The notes under the pieces are model-generated. The model saw only the letters and a list, made by a program, of their open reading frames with translations. It was not told the origin of the DNA and made no database searches. A stretch of DNA of 64,000 nucleotides from Anopheles merus (taxonomy: Eukaryota; Arthropoda; Insecta; Diptera; Culicidae), in contig NC_054081.1 of the NCBI RefSeq assembly GCF_017562075.2, forward strand, positions 2,545,294 to 2,609,293, in the 5' to 3' direction. Within the stretch, counting starts at the first letter, position 1. Each line of letters opens with the position of its first letter. Below, in pieces: positions 47,277-60,000 of the stretch. Position numbers and translations under genes: made by a program.

Positions 47277-48250
47277 AGAACCTACAGATGTTCTGGAATC
47301 ATTGATGGTCTAAATTATCAACGATTGCTCCTATCATTAAGAGATGTTCTGTTGCAGAGATGAGATTTTATGTCGCTTAATTGGTTTTCCAGTACATCTT
47401 CAAGGATACCTACACGGAAATGAAAATCTTCAATGGACTTCCGGGTTAGAGATGATCCAACTTATGGTTATCCTTCATGAAGTTATCACTGTACCTAAAC
47501 TCGTGTTTTTTAGCAGCTCTTTTCCTTGTTTTATTGTCATATCTATGCCAATATCTAGACATACATTGAATAACTGTCTCAACATCTTCCCAATATCTAC
47601 TCCCCATTAAGACGAAATGCAGCAAGAATTGGTTTGATGATCAAGAAGCCGAAAACAAAGTACCTTCTTGACAAAGGTTCTGTTAGTGATGACTCGGATT
47701 GGGAAGTAGAGAGACACCCTCATAGTGGGCGACGAGTTCGGCTATCTTGAAACCGTTGCAACTTAATACAACAACATCAGCTGCGAAAATCCTCAGGAAC
47801 ATTGCTTAGGATTACCATATCCGATGAACTGGATGTTCAGAGGATGGAGGACCTTCATCCAGGTACTGGTTAGGGAAATGTAGTCTGGCATTTGACGCAG
47901 AGGCGACCTAGAAGCCTAGCCCAAATGAACATAGACCTATGGAACCTATGGAAATTTCATGTAAACATAACACCGATCTCGACCACGTTTCCTATCCATT
48001 CACAGTTTTAGAACATTTACTTGTACGAGTCATACTTCGTGGATCTTCTCCAGTATCTCAATATCTCAAAATTCTAGATGATAACATGACCACATGAGTT
48101 CAAGATTCATGTCCTGAATCTAGACATCTGTTCAGGTTATGTTTGTGGTCATGATCACGGCATGTATAATGTGATTTTTCTGTCCATAGGATCCCACCAG
48201 TTATCTCATAGCAATGAATAAGTACTGATGGATCAGTTTGTGAACGTTAG
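47277..48250. other. AT-richer stretch, probably old repeat DNA
   Basis: Lower GC than both flanks and free of microsatellites. Apart from the possible mariner fragment at 47595-47770, no structure was found, and no paired ends could be assigned. Confidence 0.35.
47595..47770 (+). pseudogene. Possible decayed mariner-type transposase fragment
   Basis: In one frame a stretch reads DWEVERHPHSGRRVRL, which resembles the D-x-(2,5)-PRSGRP segment that joins the two helix-turn-helix motifs of mariner transposases. In another frame just upstream a CSKNWFDD stretch resembles the C-x-RWF motif of the same domain. If real, a frameshift separates them, and a stop follows the SGRR segment. No DDE/D catalytic region or TIRs were found nearby. 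The match is short, so this is weak. Confidence 0.17.
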
Positions 48251-51200
48251 GCTCATATCACTCAAAGTCCAGGTTGTACACCCTTGCGCTTTGCACCGTT
48301 TCCTTGCAAAACACTTGCCCAAGAACACCTCTTTCTCTCCAGTTCCAGCAATCGTTCGTAAATATCTTCCGAAAACCCGAATCTCGCGTTCCTTGCATGA
48401 ATATAAATGAAAATAATAATGCTCCTTTCTCTCTCCCGTCCCGTCCGTTTTCACAGGCTGCTCTGCACCGTTTTATTGCACGCCTACCAGGCGCACGGAG
48501 GTTTCTTTCTTTCTTTCGCTGCTTCTGTGTGGCCCCCACGGTTTAGGCCCGCGCGCACACTTCCGCTCCTCATATTCTACGAATTTTTTTTTTTGGTGGC
48601 CCCTGGTGATGATGGGCTCCTGCGCTCGTTTCATATTTATGGCACCCGGATATCGAATTGCTCTCGGTGCCGGGGTTTTCCCTCTGCGCGTTTGCACCGC
48701 TCTTACTTTATTGTTTCTGTTCTTTATTTTGCACCCTCCCGTACTCGCGCCACCTCTCCCGCCACACCAACAATTCATCTTACTTTCATGTTTCGTTTAA
48801 CGTTACGCCGGACGTTACGATGCATCAAACGACGGTGAGTTTTTCTTGGGAAAAGCAAGGAAAATACCTCCCACACACACACACACACACCTTGCATTTT
48901 TTCTCCCCTCAGAATGGGGCGGAGGAGCAAAAACACAGCCGCAGTGGGAAATGTGAATCGTTTCACTTGTTTCACGTTTCGACAGTTTTATGATCCACGC
49001 CGCTCGCTGCTGCAGCCCGTACCGAAAATAAATTCCAATTCCAACGCCGGGAGTTGCATTTCCACATGCTGGGGTCTGTGCCAGCGACCACCAACGTGCG
49101 CGGGCAGTTTTTTTCTTGTTACTCGCTGCCTTTCCATGTTCTTCCTCCCGCCTTGGTGAAGCGAGGGAGGAAAACTTAAAATATTTCCCTCAATTCTTCA
49201 TCGGATCTTTCATCTCGGTGTGGTCTCGGATGTGCGCGATGTCCAATTTTGGTGCCGCATCCCATTTCCCGGGGTGGCACGATGATTAGGATTGTTTTTT
49301 CTTTTTTCTTGTAAGCTCATTTTTACTGCCCGGTGACATCCGGGCGCTGCGCTGGGTGGCATCTTTAATCACACCACATCGATTTACTGCTGCAGCTCGT
49401 AGCGGAGTGATCGAAACGATGAACCGCCTGGTGCCTGGTGGCGAGATTGATAAAGGGAAGGTGTGCTGCGCTGCAATATGGTCGCGGGGACGGGCTTTGT
49501 TTCTGCACGATGAATTGGTCGCCATAAATCTTCAGGCCAGGGCGCTCGGGAGCGGTGGAGCTGATTAATTGAGCTTGTCACGCGGCAGGGGCGTCATGCA
49601 ATAGAAGGAAAATAGTTTGGAACTTGGCTCGTCTCGTTGGGAGGGTTTGAAACGGGAGCTAATTGGGAAGAGGAAAATTGTAGCATAAATGAAGTTAGAG
49701 CACAGCGTCATACAGGCTTTTGGGGGTGGGATCAGAATCGTGCGAGGGTTCATCCATCGGTTACGCAACGCAAACATTGCAATTTTCCAGCCAACTTCTC
49801 CCCTATTGGACCAAAACTTTTTTTTTTTCATTCAGGAGGGACGGCTTTGCCGTATTCCTACCAAAAAGTAATTTTGAAAGTGAAATTATTTATGTCACAG
49901 ATTTCAAATAAATTATAAATTTATTCATGCTTAGATTTCTATTAATTTCGCAACGTTTGACAACCCCTATCGTTCTCCTATAAGCGTTACTTTATAGATG
50001 GATGATCCCGATTTTTGTATACCATTTAACACATTGACAATTGTTTCGTTTATTAAAGTCTTGTTTTATGCAAGTTTCGTACCCGTAGTACAAACATTTT
50101 CAATAAATGAAACCAATAATGCGTAATTGATTGTTGGTAAATGCTTTTTCTTAGTGCAACATGATATACAAGAAAAAGCAAAAACATACTATCCGTCTTG
50201 TAAGCAGTTAATTCAACACATGCAACACATTCACCGCGCTGTTACTGCGCTGCTCGTTCCGCTCTGTTGTTGTTGTTGTTTTTTTTCCAATTATGTTGCT
50301 GATAAATCAAAGTTGCGTTTTCTTATTTTTAATTTATCTTTGCTTTCGCACATGTCGCAGCATATTCCGCGTCCACCGTCGCTTGCGTTCGCTGCTGTTT
50401 AGCTCGGAACCCTATTTTCACCACCTCGCGTGAAAGTATCTGCCAGCAAGAGGTGGCAAACTTCCGATGTAATCTCTCTAAAACAGAGGCGCCCGATGTG
50501 TAACGAACAAGATGACAAAAAAAAACTCACGGAAACACCAAGACGTGCAGGGCAAAGTTTTCCACCCACCCCGGTGTGCCATGTTTCAAGATGTTGCCGC
50601 GTGCGTCGCCACGGAAAATCGTTCACCGTCCGGGCCGGCAGGGAGTATGGTGCGGGTGGGATACATATTAGACAAAGCGGGCGCGTTCTTGCGCCCAACC
50701 CCTTTCCCTTCCCCTCGTCGGCCGGTAACGAGGTGCGAAACGACAAAGTGAAATAAAATCGTTCCGAAAAAGTGACGATTGTGAATGTGTTGCGTGGAAA
50801 ATCTCGCACACGGCTGGCACGGCGGGGCAAAAGGTGCACAAAGGCCGGGCGGGCGCTAGCCGCGATCTGCAGCTCGCACAAAGTGCCATCCGGTGTGCCA
50901 TCCCCGCTCACCGTCGAGCATTTTTAACGCGCCCTCCCCCCGTGTATCGCTCGGCCATCTTCTTGTGGGCTGTGTGCACTTTTCATATTTCTCCTCATGT
51001 TCGCGACCAAACGGGTGGACCGAGGGACGGTGGGAGCCGGGGTGGAAGACGACTGGCAACAGATTTTGTGACATGAAAATAGACGTTTTCGAGCGTGTTT
51101 CCCATTCGTCGCACCTTAGCATCGGCCGCCATCGCGTCCGCCCCGTACATCCTTGTGTTGGGTGGATGTTTTTTTTTTGTTGTTTTGCGTTTTAGGTTTT

Positions 51201-51723
51201 GTTGCTTGCCGTGCAGAATTTTCCAACCCGCAGTGCGACCGTCGGGGCGAGTGTGTTTGCGACCCTCCACGCTCGCTTTCCCATTTGTGTCCTTCCCGGG
51301 CACAGATTGAATTACACAATTTTCACTCGCGAAGCGTGCAGTCTTGCTCGGCGAATGTGCTGACGGGAGACGGGTTTTTTGGCATACTTTGTGCTCCTCC
51401 CACAGCCCTCACTCTCCGGCAAGACGGCCTGTTAAGCTAAACCGCTCGAAGGCTCCAAATGTCAAGCACCTAGTGAAGTTGTTTTATAGGAGAATAATAG
51501 GGGAATTATTTTCTCGGTTTGATTTTCTTTTTTGTTCGATATTGATTCCAGACAGTTTCCTCAAATTCAGTAGTTTTATAGAACTTTTCTTTACTGGTTG
51601 ATTGTATACTCTTGATTCTAGCTGAGGTCCCAGCATTCCAGACAAGAGCCAATTGTATCAGAGTGCACACATACTATTAAGAAATGTTAAATGATACGTC
51701 GAATTGTTGAATGTTCGACAATA
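48251..51723. other. Non-coding stretch, no gene recognised
   Basis: CA at 48872-48891, a GTT run with T tract near 50264-50287 and an AT-rich part at 49860-50200. At 51160-51440, after a T-rich acceptor-like tract ending GTTTTAG, a frame of about 75 codons contains a C-x4-G-x-C-x-C cysteine pattern. It starts without ATG and its codon bias is weak. Confidence 0.55.
48872..48891 (+). repeat. (CA)10 microsatellite
   Basis: A perfect CA run. Confidence 0.92.
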
Positions 51724-51731
51724 CTTTATAA
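51724..51731 (+). repeat. Target-site duplication, left copy (CTTTATAA)
   Basis: An 8-bp word directly before the CAGCGGTCGG end, repeated exactly at 52529-52536. The central TA fits the nnnTAnnn target pattern of Buster-type hAT elements. Confidence 0.92.
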
Positions 51732-52528
51732 CAGCGGTCGGCAAAGCCTTTTATCCGGCCCAGATAACCCAGTAATGTAGCCACTTGTGCCTCTGTCTTC
51801 ATTTTTAGCTTTTTAGGAACCTCAAAAATGAACCTGGGATCTCCAGCGATGCTTTGATTGTTGCCTAACAGTGCCAAGATGTTGGTGATCAATACGCAGA
51901 AATGTTCTTATGCGACGTCAGACTTCTCTACGCAGTCCATTTAAGACGCTACGGGGTGTCATTCGTTGATCGCGCACGCTTATAAGTTGATTGGTTCACT
52001 TTTTTGGTCATCATGTTTAGAGTTCGACTGACAGATGTGTCAAGGTAAGGTAACTTATCAATTGATCTGACATGGCATGACATCTGACTTGTCCATAAAG
52101 CATTTTTATAATTACTGAATCTATGTTTGTTTCGATAATTTTTCAACCCTTCAGACTTTTGTATCATCTCCGGAATATATTCAATATGTATTGCGGCGTG
52201 AGAGGATGGGATCTTCAAGAAGCGATATTGATCCCATTTTGTTATTCTTTGACTGATCACATTTTTAGCCATCTATTGCTGATTCTCAAATGGTTAAAGA
52301 TTATAATTAGTTTTTAAAGTAGGTATCATCAATTTTGAACCATACTTGGATGATATAATTACAGGAAAAACAACAATAATACCTAAACTTTTTCTAAAAG
52401 TTTAAAATATAATAATTTTATATTGTTATATAATAATATAACAATAACAAAAACCACATTCACCTGGCCCGCGGCATTCGATTATTTACTAAAGTTGGCC
52501 CTTTGCCTAAAAAGTTTGCCGACCGCTG
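51732..52528. mobile_element. Non-autonomous hAT element, 797 bp
   Basis: It starts CAGCGGTCGGCAAA and ends with the perfect inverted copy TTTGCCGACCGCTG (14 bp). The next about 20 bp match imperfectly and both ends carry a GGCCC word. Perfect 8-bp direct repeats CTTTATAA flank it. CAGNGGT-type termini, subterminal GGCCC and an 8-bp TSD are characteristic of hAT transposons, probably the Buster branch. The interior is AT-rich with short minus-strand frames (51677-51892 and 51949-52272, 71 and 107 codons) that I could not match to a transposase. It is either a deletion derivative or a MITE. The AT-rich right part (about 52400-52450) has small palindromes. Confidence 0.88.
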
Positions 52529-52536
52529 CTTTATAA
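52529..52536 (+). repeat. Target-site duplication, right copy (CTTTATAA)
   Basis: Exact partner of 51724-51731. Confidence 0.92.
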
Positions 52537-55261
52537 CATTCAAAACCAGAGCAAACTCTTGGTGAAACGTCAATTCCGACGGCATTCCTAGAAACTGAGG
52601 AGAGTTTGTAGAGGACTTTTATCGAGTTTTTGAATTCTGGGAAAATACCAATTTGAAACTCTCCCATAAGCAACGCAATGTTAAGACGAAAAAGATACGT
52701 AGCTAATACACCGCAAATCTCGAAAAACGACTGTCCATATAGATACGGTAGGCGGTGCATCGTTGGAACCTGAATTGTTGGAGAGCTCTTCTTGAAACCT
52801 GAAGTAGGTCGTAACATGTCATTTTCTGAGTCATTTCACTCATGGACGTATGTTAAGCGTTCCAAGCTTTAAAAATAATAGAATCTTCAATCCGGCATCA
52901 TTGCTTTGGATTTGGATTTCATTGGATAAAGTCTTCATGTGCGTTTTGACAGTTTGGAAATGAAACAGTTCGATCTACATAGTTCGATTGGAGATGGTTT
53001 ACTGATAACTTCCAAAGAATTTGCTTACATGTCACTATTGTTGGCCAGAAGTTGCGTATGCTGATCAGCACATGCAGCAAGATGGGCGACTGTCTATCCA
53101 CACTGATTCCAGAAAAGTCACTACCAAAGTGAAAATTAATGCATTTCAACCCTCAGGGGCCACAACGCAAACAATCATAACAGTTGTGTACACAGACAAA
53201 AAAAAAGGATCGCAAAACCATTCCATCATACGCTTGCAGCAAGACAATGCTTTCTCTGCTGAAAAAGGTGAATTTCTCACGCTCAAATAATAACAAAAAA
53301 AAACCCTCCCCGACTCCAGTGCCCAGTTTCACACGTAATCATGCGCTCGCTCTGAAGTCTTTCTTGGCGGAACAAAAAAACACTGGCACACCCCGCAAAG
53401 AAGCTGGCCGTTACCAAGGGCGGTCCAGGCAGAAGATCGAAGCAATGGGCTGCCGCAAACGGGGCACCAAAAAAATAAAAGCTATCTCACCGTTATTCTG
53501 ATGCAAAATCAAGCAAATACAACGTCCAACGGAGTGCAGGTAGTACCGGGGAGAGGCGGAAAGAATCGAGAACCGATGCTTCATCTATCGCCGAAAACAG
53601 TGCGGGTGTATGCACATCTAGCGGCGTTTCTTTGGGCAAGGAAGTCTTTCCCAAACTTTCACACCTTGCGGAAGGCACGGCGAGCAGCAGCAGAAGAAGC
53701 AACAGAAAAGGACATTCCCGGGAAGGTGTGCCAACCCGCACCAAACAATGCGACGGTCCCGAACGAACACATGCACAGCTCGTTATGCACAGCCCAACAC
53801 AACGTCGCCGATTATCTGGTTGCGACTGTCCTGCACCAGACAGCGTGTCTCCGGTGGCGGCAATCGTTCGCTGCCTTGTGATGCGTTTGTTTCGATGTAT
53901 TTTTGTTTTGTTTCTTTTTTAACGGGAAGGAAAATGTTTTAGGAACAATGACAACACCCTATGCAGTCGGACAGGTAGGCAGCAGAGTAGACCAAGCAGG
54001 ACCTACGTTTTGCACTCCAGGCTAGGTTGGATTCTAAGATTTTGCAATCGCAAACAGACAGCGAACCCGGTCATGTTCGGTTTGGGAAAGGAAAACACAA
54101 AAAAATGCCGGATAAAGCCCACAGAATTCATTGATGACAATCACTTGCATCCTTTGTTCCGAAAAGGACTCCTATTATGTCAACCCATACATTACTAGAG
54201 CAGCAGAGTCGTGAGAACGGGGCGTGTGAATTTTTGCTTAAAAAATAGTCATTAAACTGTTTGCGTTGAATGTAGCAAAAGCAAAGAATCCATTCCATTT
54301 TTGGCTACAATTTCGAGGTGTGTTTTCGATAATACAAAGTAAGAAACTCCACAGCTAGTAAATGTTTGATAAACTTCCATTTAACCCGTCGTCTCAGCGT
54401 AAAACCATTTGCTGAACTTGAAGGTCGATTTCCGACCGGATCTCAAACGATTTTCCTGTTTTTTTTCCTTCGTCTCCTAGGAGATTGTTTATTTGCAAAC
54501 TGTTCAAATATCGAACTGGGCCGTCATTAAGCAGTTGGAACGAGCCGGCCCGAAACTTGCCCCACACTCAACACTTTGGATGGGAAAAATGCTTTCCCTT
54601 GTCCTAAGCCAGATGCAAACCAGAGATGGAAACGGAAAACTGGGCTCCAAACTCCCCACTGGTAATGGGGAAAAAGGCTCCCATCCTTTCCCCCCCCCCA
54701 ACCAGCAGCGGGCAAAAACAACAAAAAGAAAGGCAAGGGAACGCGAACGAAAAGGCACCACAGCACATGGGGAGGGATCCAGTCGGTTGAAGTTTAATTA
54801 AACATCCATCAGCAATCCATCACCGGTACGGACGGTGTCCGGTTTTTCGGACTCAAAAGACGCACCGAAAATTTGGAAAAACTCCCCCCCCCCCCCTCCC
54901 CCGGATCTCCGGATCCGGATCACGCATGTGGTGGGGCAGCAGTTAAGCGATAAGAAGGTAAGGGATTGCAGAAAAAGAAAGCCCCAACCGCCCGACGGCG
55001 AAAAGTCGAAGCTTGAGTGCTCGCCGGGAGAGCACAAAAAAAGCGCTATACAAAGGTAGTGAAAGAACAATGCATTTTCATGTAGTGAACCTTATTTGTT
55101 TTTTTTTTGGCTTCTTAAATGAAGTGTTTATGGAATATGGTGAACTTTTCCCCCCTGTTCAAGAAAAGTGCCGAACGAACGGAAGGGAACGGAAAAACAA
55201 ATGGAATATAAAAAAAAGGAAAACCTTGTCCTCTGCCGTCCTTGAAGAAGCTTTTCCATTC
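52537..55261. other. Non-coding stretch, AT-richer then mixed
   Basis: 52537-53140 keeps the low GC of the hAT element's left flank and may be older repeat DNA. The rest is mixed, with C10 at 54690-54699 and C13 at 54884-54896. No gene or repeat ends were recognised. Confidence 0.5.
54884..54896 (+). repeat. C13 homopolymer
   Basis: Thirteen C residues followed by TCCCCC. A C10 run lies 185 bp upstream. Confidence 0.88.
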
Positions 55262-55395
55262 AGTCTCGAAAGTAAAGCAAAAGAAAAGAACAAATAAGAA
55301 AGGAAGTAAAGGAAAAAACAACAACCAACAGAAGGAGAAAGCAACAGAACAAAGAAAGTGAGTGCAGAGGAGAAGAAGGAAAAAACGTTGCTCCG
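55262..55395 (+). repeat. Purine-rich (AAG/GAA) tract
   Basis: About 130 bp that is overwhelmingly A and G on the plus strand, with only scattered C and T. It is low-complexity and a candidate triplex-forming region. Frames on the minus strand (Phe/Leu-rich) are artefacts. Confidence 0.8.
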
Positions 55396-55503
55396 AAGAC
55401 TCATTAAAATTCATTTTGTTTGCCAGTAATTAAATTCAAATGCCTTTGTCGGCTCGGGTCCGATCGACGAGAAGGGAATCGCAAAGGATGCTGAGAAAGA
55501 GTG

Positions 55504-55505
<2 letters not shown>

Positions 55506-55554
<49 letters not shown>
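55506..55554 (+). repeat. (GA)n microsatellite, about 24 units
   Basis: A perfect GA dinucleotide run, the longest of its type here. In flies GA repeats can bind GAGA-type factors, but no other promoter element is seen nearby. Confidence 0.96.
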
Positions 55555-55558
<4 letters not shown>

Positions 55559-56119
55559 GAGTGCTGATCTACATTTTTCTTTGCTATAAAATGGTCTTGC
55601 CGTGTCCTTGCAGTTCTTCTCTAAAGCTAGCCCTACCCCGAAAAAGAAAATGGGGAAATAAAACTATAACAATAAATAAAATGGTACCACAATAAATGGA
55701 TAAAACTTGCACCATAAGGCCAATAGAACAGTGCCAAACGAACACAGCCGAAGGAAAGCGGAAAGCATAGATTTAATTATAAAACAATACAGTGGCGTGC
55801 ACCACGCAAGAATCACACACAGCATGCTAACCCATACCGGGGCTTAATTAAATGAAACTTTCGATTCAGCCGGACAGTGCCTGCCTGTCAGTGCTTCGTG
55901 TACCGTGCCACCGAAAGCGAAAGCATTAAAAGCGCTGCCCTGCTTGATGCAATCCCGAAACCCCGGGACTAATCAGCTCCCGGCAACCAATCAAAATCCT
56001 GCTGCAAAACGGATAATAATATCAGTGCGCAAATAAAATCGAATCGAATCGCTGGGCCAATGTAAGCTGGTGCAATTTCCGTGCCTGTTCCCCCCTTTTT
56101 GCCACTACTCCCGGGTGCG

Positions 56120-56133
56120 CCCCCCCCCCCCCC
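56120..56133 (+). repeat. C14 homopolymer
   Basis: Fourteen uninterrupted C residues. Confidence 0.9.
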
Positions 56134-57003
56134 GGGATCGGGTGCAAGCCGGGCTCGGGGCTCGATTGCTTTGGGATTAGAAATAAATTATTTTCCAGAA
56201 GCACACCCAGAGGCTCCGCTGCCATCGCTCCGGCTCTAGCTGCAACAATGCATTTCCACCCGCTCGTTGCAGCGCTGGAGGAGAGGGGTCAGTAGCTTCC
56301 AGAAGCGGATTCAGCTCGCTCCACCGGCACCGCTACCGTACGCATTTCGAAATGTATTATTAAAGCGAATCTATTAGTGGCGTGCGGTGAGCGTAGGTAA
56401 GGGAAGGATTAGGCAGCAAAAGCCGCAAGGACATCGCTGGGACGATCCCGGTGCCCTGAGAGCCGTTAGATTAATTTACAAAACCCTGGCTGGAACGGTG
56501 TGTTAGGGGGAGAGGAGGGGGGGGATATTCACAAGAGAGAGAAAGAGAAAGAGAGAGAGAGAAAGAATGCCATAGCTCTTAAGATTGGCCACTAAAAACT
56601 CGATCCGTTCGTATGAGCCTGCTTCAGGTCCTTTCATTGGAATCGGTGTTTGTTCAGCAGATTCCAATTGAGCAGATAACGGATCTGATTGGATAAAAAC
56701 GCTTCTTCCCTTGAGCTTGGGTCCGTTCTCCATGAGCTTTAAGCGCTCATCGCAAAGTGTATTTCAATTTGAAGTCAGTTTAAACGATTTTATTTTCTTT
56801 CACATGGCATTTGGCTGTTTGCTAACCGTTGCTGGATCCATTTTAACTTCGTCTAGAGCTGCTACAAACTACAGAAGAATGATAAGAGTAACATCACGGC
56901 ACCGCATGCCAAATCTGCTTGTAACGTGGTTTTAATCACGCGACAAAACAAACGCCAAGCATTCGACAATATCAAGCGGCTGGCGTGGTAACGACACACC
57001 AAT

Positions 57004-57005
<2 letters not shown>

Positions 57006-57053
<48 letters not shown>
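57006..57053 (+). repeat. (CA)n microsatellite, about 24 units
   Basis: A perfect run, equal in rank to the GT tract at 1878. Likely polymorphic. Confidence 0.97.
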
Positions 57054-57054
<1 letters not shown>

Positions 57055-60000
57055 CAACGTGGTTGGGTATAAAAATTGATGAAAGCGATGAGCAAAAAGT
57101 GTACCCGGGACTCTGCAGTCATATTTTGCAGCTGTTACGAATTGTCAGCTATAAATATGTCAAACGACGGTGGGGCAGACGGGGCGAAGGAACAGCGTGC
57201 GTTTTATGCCTCCCAAGAGGAAAAAGGCAAAAAACACACCCAGCCTACACTTTTATCACCCCACTTTAGGTCACACCGAGGGAAGCAGCAGTAGGTAGGT
57301 AGGGGGGTGCAAGGGTGTTAAGTAGAGAAGAGTTCCAGCTTGCAGCCGCCAACTTGCTTGTCCCTTCTTTCGCACGACAGTTGGTAAAGATATTTGTCAA
57401 ATCAAATCACCGGCCCCGCGAAGCACCCCCATATCCCCGTGAGAAGGTGTCATCGATATGGAAATAAAAACGCGCTGTCCCTCAACAACATAACCTTATA
57501 CCAAAACATACGCACAACAACACGCAACCGGCTCCGATTTGGTTTTTATTTTCATGTCTCTCCATTGTGTGGAGGAAATTGAAAAATCAGACACAACCTC
57601 ACTCGGTGGTAAAGGAGATTCGAACTCAACACTCGGTGAACCGGTTACGGCCATCACACCGCACGGCTACAGCAGTGCCAGCAAGCAGATAGCGTTGTTT
57701 AGCAACAAAACCGACCGCCACAGAAAGTCCGTAGCGTCGTGCTGGCGCCCAGCAGAGATTGTAAATGTCAAGATTAACATCATCGCTTCACTAAACTCTT
57801 TTAAAAGGCAAACACTCCCCAAGGAATGGTTGCCTCCGCCCGCCCAGCGGGCAAAGCAAGAACCGGGGAATGGTGATTATCCTCAGCCCAGTAGATTGGT
57901 TCTCCGCTGCATCCTCGGCAATCGTGCCGGACGCGGAAATGATGATGCTGCTGGTACATCCTCTCGCACACAGTAGCGGATCGTGAGCGGCTAGCTGTGC
58001 CCGTAATCCCGGCCAGCCAATCAAACCCTTACCATTTCCAGCACCGTCTGTAGGCACGGTCAATCAGTCCCTTTTGCGAAGGATTGCTTCTTGCACTTCG
58101 CTCAACAGCCGTTAATTAACCGATCGGCAACACAACCACGGCGCTTTACTGCCTCTAAACAGCAGCAGCAGCACGGAAACCGTACGGTGCTTGAAAACCG
58201 TTCCACATTCAGCGTGGTGTGTAGGAAGGCCGCCACCATCCAGGGGCCGAGCCGGGCGCGCGTGCAGAAAAAGAGACAAATAATTAATTCAATTTTTAAG
58301 CCTCCCCGCTTTATGACACGAGCGAGCGCGCGTGTGCAGCGGCACCACCGACACCTCCCACCGAGACATGGTGGCGCCATGCTGCACCACTTGCATGCCG
58401 GGCGGTGCATATCGATGACCACGGTCGCTGTCGCGCGGTCTCCGCCGACCACCGGCGGCGTGCGTCCCATTATCGATTAGCCATCAGCCACATGGACAGC
58501 ATCTCTCGCCCCGGTGGCGGCGGCGGCGCTACTGAGTGCCATCGAGCAGACCCTAATCCGCGGATAATGACTCACCCTCACGGGCTTCCCGAGCATCTCA
58601 AACGCCTCGTCGTCTTTTCAACACGGGCCCAGCCCAGCCTGCATGCTTTCTGCTGGCGTACAGTTGATTATCGGCTTACCGCAAAGCCAATCATCTTGGT
58701 CTGTCGTTAATTGCTCGCGTCTTTCATCGGCGCTTCTTTTCCCGGGAGCAGCCCGGCCTTCCGGTGAGTGATTGAAACCCGTACCGTATGAGGTTAGTGT
58801 TTGTTTGTTTTGGTTTTGTTTTCGTGGACACGAGAGCACAAATGAAAAAAGGGTGTTAATGAGTGGGGGGTTCCAATTCAACGGCGTTTGGTGCATCTTC
58901 CGATTTTATTCCCCTCCATGTGGCAGTGTGTTTGAGTAGCATTGAACGTCAGCAATAATTTGTAGTGAAGTTGAAGACGACCAAGAGCCTAAAAACACTC
59001 AACCAGCTATCCCGCCAGTGAGCCATAAATCCGCAGGCCAAAATGGGGTCATAAACAGTCACGACGGGAAAGAGATGCCAATTGAAACGGGACAATAAAC
59101 CGCAGAACACCCAACGCAGATCCTATACACTTTTGACAGATTTGCAAATAAAAATACTAAATGACGTCTCATTAACTGCGACATGCGTTCCCCGCGAATC
59201 GCTGGCAAAAAGGTACGTGACAGTTGTCCACCGCAATAAACTCTCGCGAATAAATACCTCCCAAAAACGGGTCTCCGGTCAGGTCCATCCACTTGGCCAG
59301 CCATCCCGGCCAAAACAGGCCCTCGTAATTATCCCACAAACTTGAATATCCATTTCATGGCTTGTAAATCTTGCCGCCCCACAGACAATCACCTTTAACC
59401 TCTGCAAATGACGCAAAAAAAAGAACTTCTTTCAACGCGACATGGCGACAATCACCAAATCTGTCCACCCGCTTTCTAAGTGCCCTTCTGCACTCGCTCA
59501 TCCTCGCAACAGATCCTCCACCGACAAGACGGCAGGTCCCGCCGCGCGCGCGGTAATGGTGGCGCATCAGCATCGGCATCGTTTGCCTTTGATTTCTCGG
59601 GTAGTTTATAGTTTAATTTGGCGCGTTTTACCACCGTCTGCCATCGCCATGTCGTTTTCCCCGCTAGATTTACCGTACAGGTCGTTAATCCGGGGGTCGA
59701 GATCGCGTACAAGAGCGAGCGCGCGCGCGCCCGCTCACTCGAGTGTAATTAACATTTTATTGAGTTTACGTTAAAACACCCGCCAGTCGGCGGTCCGCGT
59801 CGCACGCGTTCACTCTCCGTACGCTCCAGAGCCGACCAGTGCGGGTTGTCTGGTGCTGACGTGTTTACGCACGTTCTGGATTCTTAATAGTTTCGCGCCA
59901 AGAGATCGGGCTAGCGCTAGCGAACGATCGAGTGCATGTAGAGTTCGCAGGCATAAAATGGTTTCCAGCCAGCCTGCCTTTGAAGAAGGCGACGGGGAGA

